The notes under the pieces were generated by a model. The model ran no database searches. It was not told where the DNA came from and saw only the letters and a list, made by a program, of their open reading frames with translations. From contig NZ_JAKGBZ010000016.1 of assembly GCF_021556475.1 (NCBI RefSeq), positions 16,115 through 80,114 of the forward strand: 64,000 nt of DNA, read 5' to 3'. Origin of the DNA: Acidiphilium iwatense (GTDB lineage Bacteria; Pseudomonadota; Alphaproteobacteria; Acetobacterales; Acetobacteraceae). A program made the position numbers and the translations under genes. Below are positions 18,653-27,222 of the stretch, piece by piece. How positions within the stretch are numbered: the stretch's first letter is position 1; each line of letters begins with the position of its first letter.

Positions 18653-19207
18653 ATGCGAGTGATCGGGCTGGCCGGATGGAGCGGGTCGGGCAAGACCACG
18701 CTGCTGTGCCGGCTTCTCCCTCTGTTGATCGGGCGCGGAGTGCGGGTTTCGACGCTGAAGCACGCGCATCACGATTTCGACGTGGATCAGCCGGGAAAGG
18801 ATTCCTGGGTCCATCGCGCGGCGGGCGCGACTGAAGTGCTGGTCGCTTCAGCCCGGCGCTGGGCGCTGATGCATGAGCTGCGCGGAGATCGGGAGCCCAG
18901 CCTCGCGGAACTCCTGGATCGCATGAGTCCTGTGGATCTCGTGGTGGTCGAGGGTTTCAAGCGGGAGCCGCACCCGAAAATCGAAATCCACCGGCAGGGG
19001 ACCGGGAAGCCGCCGCTGCATCCGCATGATCCGAGCATCGTCGCGATCGCCTCGGATACCGCTTTCCCCGCCGCCGGCGTGCCGGTGCTTGGGCTGGACG
19101 ATGTGGCGGCAATCGCCGACATCGCGCTGAGCCAGGCGCGATCGGTTGGAGCGATCCCGTGGCGCATGACGGCGGAAGATGCGTGTCATGGCCCAGCTAT
19201 CGGATGA
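18653..19207 (+). CDS. mobB: Molybdopterin-guanine dinucleotide biosynthesis adaptor MobB
   Basis: A P-loop GTP-binding protein (184 residues from this start) that assists MobA in forming the guanine-dinucleotide form of the molybdenum cofactor. The Walker A motif is GWSGSGKTTL at the extreme N-terminus; STLKHAHHDFDVDQPGKDSW and DLVVVEGFKREPHPKIEIHR are the family signatures. I chose the ATG at 18653 because MRVIGLAGWSGSGKT is the usual beginning; in-frame ATGs at 18611 and 18623 would add a short acidic leader. The 3' end overlaps moeA by about 20 bp. Confidence 0.92.
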   Translation: MRVIGLAGWSGSGKTTLLCRLLPLLIGRGVRVSTLKHAHHDFDVDQPGKDSWVHRAAGATEVLVASARRWALMHELRGDREPSLAELLDRMSPVDLVVVEGFKREPHPKIEIHRQGTGKPPLHPHDPSIVAIASDTAFPAAGVPVLGLDDVAAIADIALSQARSVGAIPWRMTAEDACHGPAIG

Positions 19208-20438
19208 TTGCTTCGCCTTCGGCGGCGCGCTTCTGCCTATCGAGGAGGCGATGCGGATCATCGCCGCCAATATCGGCCCGGTCGCATCCACGGAAACCGT
19301 AACGCTGGCCGATGCCGACGGTCGTGTGCTGGCTGGGGACATCGTGGCGCCGATCGACCTGCCACCCTACGCCAATTCGGCGGTGGATGGCTATGCCGTT
19401 CGCTCCGCCGATCTGCGGGACCGGACGGTTTTGCCGGTCGAGGGACGGGCGGCCGCGGGCGATCCGGCAGGGGTTGCGCTGCGCGCCGGGACCGCAAGGC
19501 GGATCTTCACCGGCGCCATACTGCCGGAGGGTGCCGACACGGTGTTCATGCAGGAGGATGTGCGGCTGGACGAGGCCGGCCGGGTTCATCTGCCGCCGGG
19601 ACTGCGGCGCGGCGCCAACACCCGCGCCCAGGGCGAGGATGTGCGGGCCGGCGCGACCGCCCTGCCGGACGGGCGGCGCCTGCGGCCGCAGGATGTCGCC
19701 CTGGCCGCTTCGCTCGGCCTGCGCGACCTGACGGCGCGGCGGCCGATCCGGCTGGCCCTGTTCTCGACCGGCGACGAAGTCGTCGACCCTGGCACGCCTC
19801 TGGCACCAGGCAAGCTTTACGATGCCAATCGGATTTTGCTCGCGGCACTGGCCCGTCGCGCGGGAGCCGAGGTGACGGATTTCGGCATCCTGCCCGACAG
19901 CGCCGGGGTGATCACCGGGGCTTTGCGCGATGCCACGCGGACGCACGATCTGGTTATGACGTCCGGCGGGGTTTCCGCCGGTGACGAAGATCACGTACGT
20001 CGCGCGATCGAGGCGACAGGCCATCTGGTGTTCTGGCGGCTGGCGATCAAGCCGGGACGACCGGTCGCGATGGGCGTCATCGACGGCACGCCACTGGTCG
20101 GCCTGCCCGGCAATCCGGTCGCGGCGTTCGTGACCTTTGCCGCCGTGGCGCGGCCGCTGATCGCGGCGCTTTCCGGCGCCGCGCCGCCTGAGCGGATCGC
20201 CCTGCCGGTCCGCGCCGGCTTCAGCCATCGGAAAAAAAGCGGACGGCGCGAATATCTCCGGGTGCGCCTGATCCGCGCCGCCGACGGAGAACTGGAGGCA
20301 CGGAAACATCCGCGCGACGGCGCCGGAATCCTATCCTCCCTGACCGAAACCGACGGGCTTGCGGAGCTTGCGGAACCTGTCACGACTGTGGTTCCCGGCG
20401 ATGTCGTCGGATATCTGCCTTATGCCGACCTGTTTTAG
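19188..20438 (+). CDS. moeA: Molybdopterin molybdenumtransferase MoeA
   Basis: Inserts molybdate (or tungstate) into adenylylated molybdopterin. About 416 residues with all the usual MoeA landmarks: YANSAVDGYAVR, FTGAILPEGADTVFMQEDV, ALFSTGDEVVDPG, TSGGVSAGDEDHVRRAI and GLPGNPVAAFVTF, plus the C-terminal beta-barrel domain. The ATG at 19188 is favoured over 19179 because GGAAG lies 9 bp upstream. It overlaps mobB and precedes wtpA by 30 bp, so mobB-moeA-wtpABC likely form one operon. This is the only fully conserved stand-alone MoeA of three MoeA-type genes in the window. Confidence 0.94.
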   Translation: MAQLSDDCFAFGGALLPIEEAMRIIAANIGPVASTETVTLADADGRVLAGDIVAPIDLPPYANSAVDGYAVRSADLRDRTVLPVEGRAAAGDPAGVALRAGTARRIFTGAILPEGADTVFMQEDVRLDEAGRVHLPPGLRRGANTRAQGEDVRAGATALPDGRRLRPQDVALAASLGLRDLTARRPIRLALFSTGDEVVDPGTPLAPGKLYDANRILLAALARRAGAEVTDFGILPDSAGVITGALRDATRTHDLVMTSGGVSAGDEDHVRRAIEATGHLVFWRLAIKPGRPVAMGVIDGTPLVGLPGNPVAAFVTFAAVARPLIAALSGAAPPERIALPVRAGFSHRKKSGRREYLRVRLIRAADGELEARKHPRDGAGILSSLTETDGLAELAEPVTTVVPGDVVGYLPYADLF

Positions 20439-20468
20439 AATCCAGGAAATCTAACGGGAGAACGCGTC

Positions 20469-21431
20469 ATGAAATTTCGGGCCTTGCTAACAGGTGCTGT
20501 CGGCTTGCTGCTCGCGGGCGCCGCGCCGCCCGCGCTGGCGGGACAGACGGTCCTGACGGTTTACGCGGCCGGCACGCTTGCCCCGCCGTTCCGGCAATTG
20601 GACAAGGTTTTTGAAAAACGGCATCCGGGCGTCGTGGTTCAGCCGGAATTCGGCGGCAGCGTGATGCTGGCCAAACGGATCACCGAACTGCATCACCGCG
20701 CCGACGTGTTCGCGTCCGCCGATTATCACGTGATCCCGGATTATTTTTTTCCCGAATCCGGCCGGAAGGGTTTCGCGAGCTGGTATGTCGGCTTCGTCGG
20801 CAACGCGATCACCTTCGCGTATACGCCGAAAAGCCGGTTCGCCGGCCAGATCACGCCGAGCAACTGGTATAAGGTGCTGGCGCGGCCCGGCGTTCAGATC
20901 GGCCGGTCGAACCCGAATACCGATCCGTCCGGCTATCAGACCCTGCAGATGCTGAGCCTAGCCCAGAAATTCTACCATGCGCCGGGGCTCAAGGCCAAGG
21001 TGCTCGCCAATGCCCCGCCGACCAACATGCGGGATACCGAAACCGCGCTGCTGTCCGCGCTGCAGCTCGACCAGATCGATTATCTCGCGATCTACCGGTC
21101 CGACGCGGTCCAGCTCGGGCTGAAATATCTGCCGCTGCCGGCCAGGATCGATCTCAGCGACCCGAAGGATGCCGCGATTTATAAAACCGTGACGGCGCAG
21201 ACCAAGAACGGCAAGCTTCCGGGTAGCCCCATCGTCTACGCGGTGACGATTCCGGCGAATGCACAACAGAAAACGCTGGCGGCGCAATATGTCGCACTTC
21301 TGCTCGGGCCGAAGGGGCGGGCGATCATGGCAAAAAACGGTTTCAACGTGATCGACCCCGCCTATGGCATGGATATCGCGAAAATGCCGGTAAAGCTCCG
21401 CCCGCTGGTGAAACCGTGGCCGGCCTGGTGA
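20469..21431 (+). CDS. wtpA: Molybdate/tungstate ABC transporter substrate-binding protein, WtpA type
   Basis: A 320-residue periplasmic binding protein with a Sec signal peptide (residues 1-24, LLLAGAAPPALAGQ). The mature part follows the WtpA pattern known from archaea rather than the shorter bacterial ModA. It shows TVYAAGTLAPPFRQLDKVFE, ADVFASADYHVIPDYFFP, NWYKVLARPGVQIGRSNPNT then DPSGYQTL, and the late PIVYAVTIPANA. WtpA binds tungstate and molybdate with high affinity. It starts the transporter part of the operon and is followed 10 bp later by the permease gene. The metal preference cannot be read from sequence. Confidence 0.85.
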   Translation: MKFRALLTGAVGLLLAGAAPPALAGQTVLTVYAAGTLAPPFRQLDKVFEKRHPGVVVQPEFGGSVMLAKRITELHHRADVFASADYHVIPDYFFPESGRKGFASWYVGFVGNAITFAYTPKSRFAGQITPSNWYKVLARPGVQIGRSNPNTDPSGYQTLQMLSLAQKFYHAPGLKAKVLANAPPTNMRDTETALLSALQLDQIDYLAIYRSDAVQLGLKYLPLPARIDLSDPKDAAIYKTVTAQTKNGKLPGSPIVYAVTIPANAQQKTLAAQYVALLLGPKGRAIMAKNGFNVIDPAYGMDIAKMPVKLRPLVKPWPAW

Positions 21432-21441
21432 GCCGGAGCTG

Positions 21442-22245
21442 ATGCTGCCCCGGCCGCGCGGCGTGCTGCTGACGTCGTGGCTGCTCGGCGGCGTGCTGCT
21501 CGTCTTCATCGTCGTGCCGCTGGCGCGGCTGATTGGCAGCCAGTCGGCCGGCAGCCTGATGCGGGTCGCAGCGCGGCCGGATGTCAGGCAGGCGATCCTG
21601 CTCAGCCTCGAAGCGGCGCTGCTGGCCACCTGCGTCGCGGCGGTCATCGGCGTTCCGCTGGCCTACGCGCTCGCCCGCGCCGAATTCCCCGGCAAGGGCA
21701 TCGTCGGCGCGATCGTCGATATTCCGCTCGCGGTGCCGCACACGGTGGCGGGCATCGCGCTTCTGTTCGTGTTCGGCCGGCGCGGCATTTTCGGCGGATT
21801 CGCCGATCGCTGGCTCGACCTGCGATTCTGGGGCACGATCGCCGGCATCGTGGTGGCGATGCTGTTCGTCTCCGCGCCCTATGCGGTGAACGCGGCGCGC
21901 ATCGGGTTCGAGGCGGTCGATCCAAGGCTGGAAAAAGTGGCGCGCACCATCGGCATGGGACCGTGGAGGGTTCTCTGGACGATCACGCTGCCGCTCGCCT
22001 GGCGCGGCATCGCGACCGGGCTGACGCTGACCTATGCCCGCGCGATCAGCGAGTTCGCCGCCGTGGTGATCCTGGTCTATTATCCGATGACCGCCCCGGT
22101 GAAGATCTACGAGCTGTTTCTGCGCTTCGGCCTGAACCGGGCGGCGGGCATGGCCACGCTGCTGCTGGCGATCACCCTGGTTCTGCTGATCCTGTTCCGC
22201 TATGTCGCCTATGGCCAGAAGAAAGCGACCGGGTACGGCCGATGA
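21442..22245 (+). CDS. Molybdate/tungstate ABC transporter permease (ModB/WtpB type)
   Basis: A 267-residue inner-membrane permease with about six transmembrane helices. The first is LLGGVLLVFIVVPLARLIG, and the last VTLVLLILFRYVAYGQKKA region closes the protein. The cytoplasmic EAA loop contacting the ATPase is visible as KVARTIGMGPWRVLWTITLP. Family and partner are set by position between the WtpA-type binding protein and the ATPase. The stop overlaps the ATPase start as ATGA. Confidence 0.9.
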   Translation: MLPRPRGVLLTSWLLGGVLLVFIVVPLARLIGSQSAGSLMRVAARPDVRQAILLSLEAALLATCVAAVIGVPLAYALARAEFPGKGIVGAIVDIPLAVPHTVAGIALLFVFGRRGIFGGFADRWLDLRFWGTIAGIVVAMLFVSAPYAVNAARIGFEAVDPRLEKVARTIGMGPWRVLWTITLPLAWRGIATGLTLTYARAISEFAAVVILVYYPMTAPVKIYELFLRFGLNRAAGMATLLLAITLVLLILFRYVAYGQKKATGYGR

Positions 22246-23384
22246 CTCAAGCGACCACCGCGGTCGAAGGCGTTTCCCTGCGGCTCGGTGGGTTCTCGCT
22301 CAGGGATATCGATCTGACCGTGGCGCCCGGCCAGATCCTGGTGATTCTCGGCCCGAACGGTGCCGGCAAATCGGTGACCTTGGAAACCATCGCCGGATTT
22401 CACCGCCCAAAAGCTGGGCGGATCGTCATCGGCGGTCGCGACGTGACCGATCTGCCGCCGGAACGGCGCCGGGTCGGCCTGCTGTTCCAGAATTTCGGGC
22501 TTTTCCCGCATCTGACGGTGGCCGCGAACATCGTCCTCGGGCTTCGCGCGGGCCGGAAACCGGCGATGCGGCCGCATGACCCGGCGCTTGCCCCCCTGCT
22601 CGCCCGGTTTCACATCGATCACCTCGCGGATCGGCTGCCGGAGGATTTGAGTCCCGGCGAAAAACAGCGCACTGCCCTGGCGCGCGCGCTGGCGATGCAG
22701 CCCGATCTTTTCATGTTCGACGAACCGTTCTCGGCGCTCGATGCACAGAGCCGCGAGACGCTGCGCGAGGAACTTCGTGCATTCCTGCGCGAAACGCGGA
22801 TTCCGGCGATTTTCGTGACCCACGATCAGGCGGATGCGGCGATGCTGGCCGATCGGCTTGCCATCATGAACCACGGCGCGATCGTGCAGGAAGGGCCGGC
22901 GGCGGATCTGTTCAAGGCGCCGGCCAATGTTTTCGTCGCCGATTTCGTCGGCATCGACAATCGGCTTCCCGGCCGGGTGATCGGTAGGGCGGGCGATCGC
23001 TGGCGGATTGATGTGGGCGGCCGGCTTCTTCTTGCGCGGGACGATCGCTTCGCCGGGGAGACCGACGCGAATGTCTTCGTGTGCATTCGGGGCGAGGATG
23101 TCGTGCTGCGCGGCGCCGGGATCACCGAGTGCGGCAATGCCGCGACCAATCGCCTGACCATGCGCGTGGTTGGGGTGAGTGGTCTCGGCGCGTTCCGCAA
23201 GGTCGCGCTCGATGGCGATTTTTCTCTGGTCGCTTATCTCACCAGACGCGATACTGAAAAACTTGGCCTCGCGCCCGGCAACGATACGATCGTCGAGATC
23301 GACCCCGAGGCGATTCACCTGCTAACGGATTCCGGCGGCAACACAATCCAATGGTCAAGACCTGACGCTAGTACCCGTGCGTAA
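22242..23384 (+). CDS. Molybdate/tungstate ABC transporter ATP-binding protein (ModC/WtpC type)
   Basis: A 380-residue ATPase energising oxyanion uptake. Walker A is GPNGAGKSVT (residues about 38-47), the Q-loop LLFQNFGLF, the signature LSPGEKQRTALARAL (P in place of the first G of LSGGQ), Walker B DLFMFDEPFSALD and the switch His in FVTHDQADA. The C-terminal portion (residues about 250-370) forms a TOBE/MOP-like domain that in relatives senses the oxyanion. Start ATG 22242 is coupled to the permease. The operon ends here; a 43-bp inverted-repeat element follows at 23508. Confidence 0.92.
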   Translation: MTQATTAVEGVSLRLGGFSLRDIDLTVAPGQILVILGPNGAGKSVTLETIAGFHRPKAGRIVIGGRDVTDLPPERRRVGLLFQNFGLFPHLTVAANIVLGLRAGRKPAMRPHDPALAPLLARFHIDHLADRLPEDLSPGEKQRTALARALAMQPDLFMFDEPFSALDAQSRETLREELRAFLRETRIPAIFVTHDQADAAMLADRLAIMNHGAIVQEGPAADLFKAPANVFVADFVGIDNRLPGRVIGRAGDRWRIDVGGRLLLARDDRFAGETDANVFVCIRGEDVVLRGAGITECGNAATNRLTMRVVGVSGLGAFRKVALDGDFSLVAYLTRRDTEKLGLAPGNDTIVEIDPEAIHLLTDSGGNTIQWSRPDASTRA

Positions 23385-23507
23385 TGCCTGCTTCCTCGGA
23401 CGCGGCAGGTCGCCGGGGCGATCTGTTCCGCCCCAGGACCCCACTCCAGTCCCATCGCGCATCCTTCCATTCTTGCGACAAGAATGCACCATCGAAGTCC
23501 TGGACTA

Positions 23508-23550
23508 GGTGCGTACCCAATAAGGCCACACCGCTATTGGGTACACACCC
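23508..23550. mobile_element. Minimal (43 bp) copy of the inverted-repeat element
   Basis: Between TA dinucleotides on both sides (23506-23507 and 23551-23552) lies ggtgcgtacccaataaggcc followed by acaccgctattgggtacaca and ccc. Its right 27 bases match the right end of the 278-bp element at 1768-2045, and its left 14 bases match the common left end with one base missing and one change. The interior is deleted. It sits between the convergent wtp transporter operon and hisN, where its palindrome could serve as a terminator stem. Confidence 0.65.
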
Positions 23551-23572
23551 TAAGCAACTAAGCTGATTGCAC

Positions 23573-24373
23573 TCAATGCGAATCGGTGCCGAAGAGCGCG
23601 GCGACGGCAGCTTCGTGAACGGAAGGATCGCCCACCGCGAGCATCGAACCGTCGCCGTCCAAGGTCAGGCGCCTGCCCTGCCAGTCGGTCGCAATTCCGC
23701 CGGCCGCCTCGATCACCGGCGCCAGGGCGGCCCAATCCCATAGTTTCAGGTCAGCCTCGGCGATCACATCGATCTGCCCGAGGGCGAGCAGCCCGTAAGC
23801 ATAGGCATCACCGCCCCAGCTTGTCCGACGGCAGGCGGAAGCAAGCTTACGGAACCGCGCATACTGCGCCGTGTCGAGCATATCGGGCGAAGTACAGGAC
23901 AGTTCCACCTCCGCTAGCGAGGCCACGCGCCGGCAACCCGCCACGCCGCCATGGGCACCGGTGAAGCTCAGCCTGCCTCCTGCCGCGAGCCAACGTTCGC
24001 CGGTAATCGGCTGATCGATCAGGCCGAGCACCGGCACGCCATGATCGAGCAAGGAAATCAAGGTCGCGAAGGTCGGGCGTCCGGTGATGAAGGCGCGGGT
24101 GCCGTCGATCGGGTCGATCACCCAGGTAAACCTCCCGGCACGCTGATCGCCCCCCTCTTGGCCGCCAAGTTCCTCGCCGATCATGCCGTGATCGGGAAAG
24201 CGCGTCCGCAATATTTCCCGAATCGCCACTTCGGCGCCTTTGTCGGCAGCCGTCACCGGGCTCGCGTCGCTTTTTGTCTCCACGCCCACCTGGGCACGAA
24301 AATACCGGCGGATCACCGCCCCGGCTGCGTCCGCCGCCGCCTGGGCCGCGGCGGCTTCGGCATCGAGACTCAC
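23573..24373 (-). CDS. hisN: Inositol-monophosphatase-family phosphatase, HisN-like histidinol phosphatase
   Basis: A 266-residue Mg-dependent phosphatase. Metal-ligand motifs are GEELGG (residues about 70-75), WVIDPIDGTRAFITGRPTF and the late LKLWDWAALAPVIEAAGG. The extended DPIDGTRAFITGRP stretch is typical of HisN-type histidinol-phosphate phosphatases rather than SuhB, suggesting the penultimate step of histidine synthesis; inositol phosphatase activity is the alternative. Translation starts at a GTG (24373) overlapping the stop of the cytochrome gene as GTGA, so the two are co-transcribed despite unrelated functions. Confidence 0.8.
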   Translation of the reverse strand: MSLDAEAAAAQAAADAAGAVIRRYFRAQVGVETKSDASPVTAADKGAEVAIREILRTRFPDHGMIGEELGGQEGGDQRAGRFTWVIDPIDGTRAFITGRPTFATLISLLDHGVPVLGLIDQPITGERWLAAGGRLSFTGAHGGVAGCRRVASLAEVELSCTSPDMLDTAQYARFRKLASACRRTSWGGDAYAYGLLALGQIDVIAEADLKLWDWAALAPVIEAAGGIATDWQGRRLTLDGDGSMLAVGDPSVHEAAVAALFGTDSH

Positions 24374-25356
24374 GGCAACTTGGCGGGGCTGGCCGATTGC
24401 GAATTCAGATAGGCGATGACATCCGCGCGCACCTGATCATTCTTGATCCCCGGATAGGCCATATGGGTGCCCGGCGCGTCCTTCATCGGGGCATAGAGCC
24501 ATTCGTTGAGCGCATGCGGCGTCCAGTTGCCCTTGGCGATTTTCTTCACCGCCCCCGAGAAGGCAAAGCCGGATTTGGCGAACATCGGCGCGCTCGCCAC
24601 GCCATACAAATTCGGTCCGACGCCGTTCGCTCCGCCCTTGGTAACGGTATGGCAGGCCGAGCATTGCTGCTGAAAGAAGCTCTGACCCTTGGCGATGACC
24701 GCCTTGGCATAAAGCGCCTTGATCGAGGGCGCGCCGCTGCCCGAAGCCGCCGCCGGGCTTGGCTTCGCTCCGCCAGGGCCGGGCTTGGGCAACGGGACCG
24801 GGCTGGGCGACAAAGTGCGCAGATAGGCGATGGCGTCGGCCCGCACCGCGTCGTTCTTGATGCCGGTGTAGCTCATATGCGTGCCCGGCACGTAGGTCTG
24901 CGGGTCGACCAGCCATTCATTCAGCTTCTGGTAGGTCCAGTTGCCCTTCGCCTTCTTCTTCGCCGCCGCGGAAAAGGCATAGCCGGCCTTGGCGAACATC
25001 GGCGCGCCGATCACGCCGTACAGATTCGGTCCGACGCCGTTCGCCCCACCCTTGGTCAGGGTGTGGCACGCCGAGCATTGCTGCTGGACGAAGCTCATGC
25101 CTTTTTTCACGTCGGCTTTGGCGATCAGCCCGTCGATCGACGGCACGCCGCCTGCCGCCGTCTTCGCGGCACCCGCGCCGGCGATGGCGATCACCGGCTT
25201 TTTCGGTGCCTCGTGATTGGTGAAGAACATGGAGATATGGGTCGCGACCCAGAACACCAGACCGGCCGAGAGAATCCCCCCCGCGATCTTGTTCAGCAGC
25301 AGCGGATCGCGGCCTTTCCTGCCGTGACCCTGGGTCTGCTCGTTCCGGGTGCTCAT
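24370..25356 (-). CDS. Membrane-anchored cytochrome c with two tandem heme domains
   Basis: A 328-residue protein with one N-terminal transmembrane anchor (residues about 20-45, AGGILSAGLVFWVATHISMF) and two class I cytochrome c domains of the CycM/cytochrome c552 type. Heme motifs CSACH lie at 94-98 and 232-236; distal Met ligands are in GTHMSYTGIKN and GTHMAYPGIKN. The domains are near copies (QQQCSACHT-TKGGANGVGPN in both) joined by a Pro/Ala-rich linker (residues 182-212). It presumably carries electrons in the periplasm between the bc1 complex and a terminal oxidase; single-domain CycM is the usual form. The ATG is at 25356. Confidence 0.88.
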   Translation of the reverse strand: MSTRNEQTQGHGRKGRDPLLLNKIAGGILSAGLVFWVATHISMFFTNHEAPKKPVIAIAGAGAAKTAAGGVPSIDGLIAKADVKKGMSFVQQQCSACHTLTKGGANGVGPNLYGVIGAPMFAKAGYAFSAAAKKKAKGNWTYQKLNEWLVDPQTYVPGTHMSYTGIKNDAVRADAIAYLRTLSPSPVPLPKPGPGGAKPSPAAASGSGAPSIKALYAKAVIAKGQSFFQQQCSACHTVTKGGANGVGPNLYGVASAPMFAKSGFAFSGAVKKIAKGNWTPHALNEWLYAPMKDAPGTHMAYPGIKNDQVRADVIAYLNSQSASPAKLP

Positions 25357-25466
25357 GCCAGCGCGTCCTCCAAAGCTTTACGGGGCGATGTATAGCGATT
25401 TAGGAAAGTGCGACAAGCGATAACCCGACCCCGCGCGAGGAGGCTGCCATACCGTCCCCTATCGTC

Positions 25467-26183
25467 ATGATCCCGGCACGGCTGGGCTCGACCCGCCTGC
25501 CCGGCAAGCCGCTGGCGGATATCGGCGGCGTGCCGATGATCGTCCATGTGCTGAAGCGCGCCGAACACGCCGCACTGGGGCCTGTGGCGGTCGCCTGCGC
25601 GGAATCCGCGATCGCCGAGGCGGTGACGGCGGCCGGTGGCCGCGCGGTGCTGACCGATCCCGATCTCCCGAGCGGGTCGGATCGGATTCATGCGGCCCTG
25701 GCGGCGATCGACCAAGGCGGACGGCACGATGTGGTGGTCAATCTGCAGGGCGACCTGCCCGGCATCGAGCCCGAAACGCTGCGCACCCTTCTCGCCGTGC
25801 TGGATGATCCGCGCTTCGACATCGCAACCCTGGTCGCCCCGATCGCCAGCGAGGCAGAGGCCGAGGCGCCGTCGGTGGTGAAAGCGGCCTGCGGCTTCGG
25901 CAATGGCGCACCTGTCGCCCCAGTTTTGTATTTCTCGCGAAACCGCATCCCGTCAGGCGTTGGGGCATTGTGGCACCATGTCGGCGTCTATGCCTATCGC
26001 CGCGCGGCGCTGGAGCGCTTCGTGAACGCGCCGCCCTCACCGCTGGAACAGCGCGAAAAACTCGAACAGCTCCGCGCGCTGGAAGCCGGAATGCGAATCG
26101 GCGCGGCGCGGATCGCCCGTGCCCCGTTCGGCGTCGATACGCCGGAAGATCTCGAACGCGCCCGAAAGGAATTCGCACCATGA
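25467..26183 (+). CDS. kdsB: 3-deoxy-manno-octulosonate cytidylyltransferase (CMP-Kdo synthetase)
   Basis: Activates Kdo with CTP for lipopolysaccharide synthesis. Motifs: IPARLGSTRLPGKPL (nucleotide loop), DLPSGSDRIHAA, VVNLQGDLPGIEP, YFSRNRIP, GVYAYRRAALERF and LEQREKLEQLRALEAGMRIG then GVDTPEDLERAR. The first ATG (25467) lacks a ribosome site and would cut into the first beta strand. Six codons earlier an ATA (25449) lies 6 bp after a strong GAGGAGG and would give the family-typical PSPIV start, so the true start may be a non-standard ATA (see findings). The stop overlaps pheA as ATGA. Confidence 0.92.
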   Translation: MIPARLGSTRLPGKPLADIGGVPMIVHVLKRAEHAALGPVAVACAESAIAEAVTAAGGRAVLTDPDLPSGSDRIHAALAAIDQGGRHDVVVNLQGDLPGIEPETLRTLLAVLDDPRFDIATLVAPIASEAEAEAPSVVKAACGFGNGAPVAPVLYFSRNRIPSGVGALWHHVGVYAYRRAALERFVNAPPSPLEQREKLEQLRALEAGMRIGAARIARAPFGVDTPEDLERARKEFAP

Positions 26184-27055
26184 CCGCCCTCACAACGGAC
26201 CGCATCGCATTCCAGGGCGTGCCTGGCGCCTATTCCGACCTTGCCTGCCGCACTGCCTTTCCCGCGATGGCGACCCTGCCGTGCCAGACCTTCGAGGCTG
26301 CGATCGATGCGGTACGCAACGGCGAGGCGTCGCTCGCCATGCTGCCCACCGAAAACTCGCTCGCCGGCCGGGTACCGGACATGCACACGCTGCTGCCCGA
26401 TTCCGGCCTGTCGATCGTCGCCGAGCATTTCCAGCGGATCGAACACTGCCTGTTGGCGCCGAGCGGCGCAAAACTTGCGGGAATTAAACGGGTGCATTCG
26501 CACGCAGTGGCGCTCGGCCAGGTGCGGGCGCTCATCCGCGAACTGGGCGCCGAACCGGTGGTCGAGGCCGATACGGCGGGCTCCGCCGAACTGGTCGCGC
26601 GCTGGAACGATCCGGCGAGCGCCGCGATCGCGTCATCCCTCGCAGCCGAGATTTACGGGCTGGATATTCTGCGCCCCAATGTGGAAGACGCGGCGCATAA
26701 CACCACGCGCTTCTACGTCATGGCGAAAACCCCGCGCCTGCCGCCGCCCGAAGCCGAAAACCTGATAACGAGTTTCGTATTCCGCGTCCGCAACGTGCCG
26801 GCGGCGCTCTACAAGGCGCTGGGCGGATTCGCGACCAACGGCATCAACATGACGCGGCTGGAGAGCTACATGGTGGGCGGCCTTTTCGCCGCGACCCAGT
26901 TTCTCGCCGAAATCGACGGCCACCCCGAGCAGCGTGGGGTACGGCTCGCGCTGGAGGAACTCGACTTTTTCTCACGCGAATTCCGCATTCTCGGTGTCTA
27001 TCCCGCGGCACAGTTCCGCCTCGCCCAACGTGTGGCAATTCAGGGATCGGATTGA
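26180..27055 (+). CDS. pheA: Prephenate dehydratase
   Basis: A 291-residue stand-alone prephenate dehydratase (no chorismate mutase domain) making phenylpyruvate for phenylalanine synthesis. The catalytic domain shows IAFQGVPGAYSDLACR, LPTENSLAGRV, HSHAVALGQV and the conserved NTTRFYVMAK. The C-terminal ACT domain (residues about 195-280) carries the Phe-binding GGFATNGINMTRLESY (GALA/ESRP-type region), implying feedback inhibition. Start ATG 26180 has AAAGGA upstream and overlaps kdsB. Confidence 0.96.
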   Translation: MTALTTDRIAFQGVPGAYSDLACRTAFPAMATLPCQTFEAAIDAVRNGEASLAMLPTENSLAGRVPDMHTLLPDSGLSIVAEHFQRIEHCLLAPSGAKLAGIKRVHSHAVALGQVRALIRELGAEPVVEADTAGSAELVARWNDPASAAIASSLAAEIYGLDILRPNVEDAAHNTTRFYVMAKTPRLPPPEAENLITSFVFRVRNVPAALYKALGGFATNGINMTRLESYMVGGLFAATQFLAEIDGHPEQRGVRLALEELDFFSREFRILGVYPAAQFRLAQRVAIQGSD

Positions 27056-27222
27056 ACGCTGAGGTTGAGTTTCGTTAGAAATCACTGAATCCATTTCATT
27101 TGTTATCCGATTCTGTTGCTTTTGCTTCATGATACCGCTAACCTGATGTTGGTCGAGGCGAAAAAACCGCCTCCTTGGCTCGTGCCGGCGCAGGATGCGC
27201 GCGGCGGCGGAGGAGGATTCCG

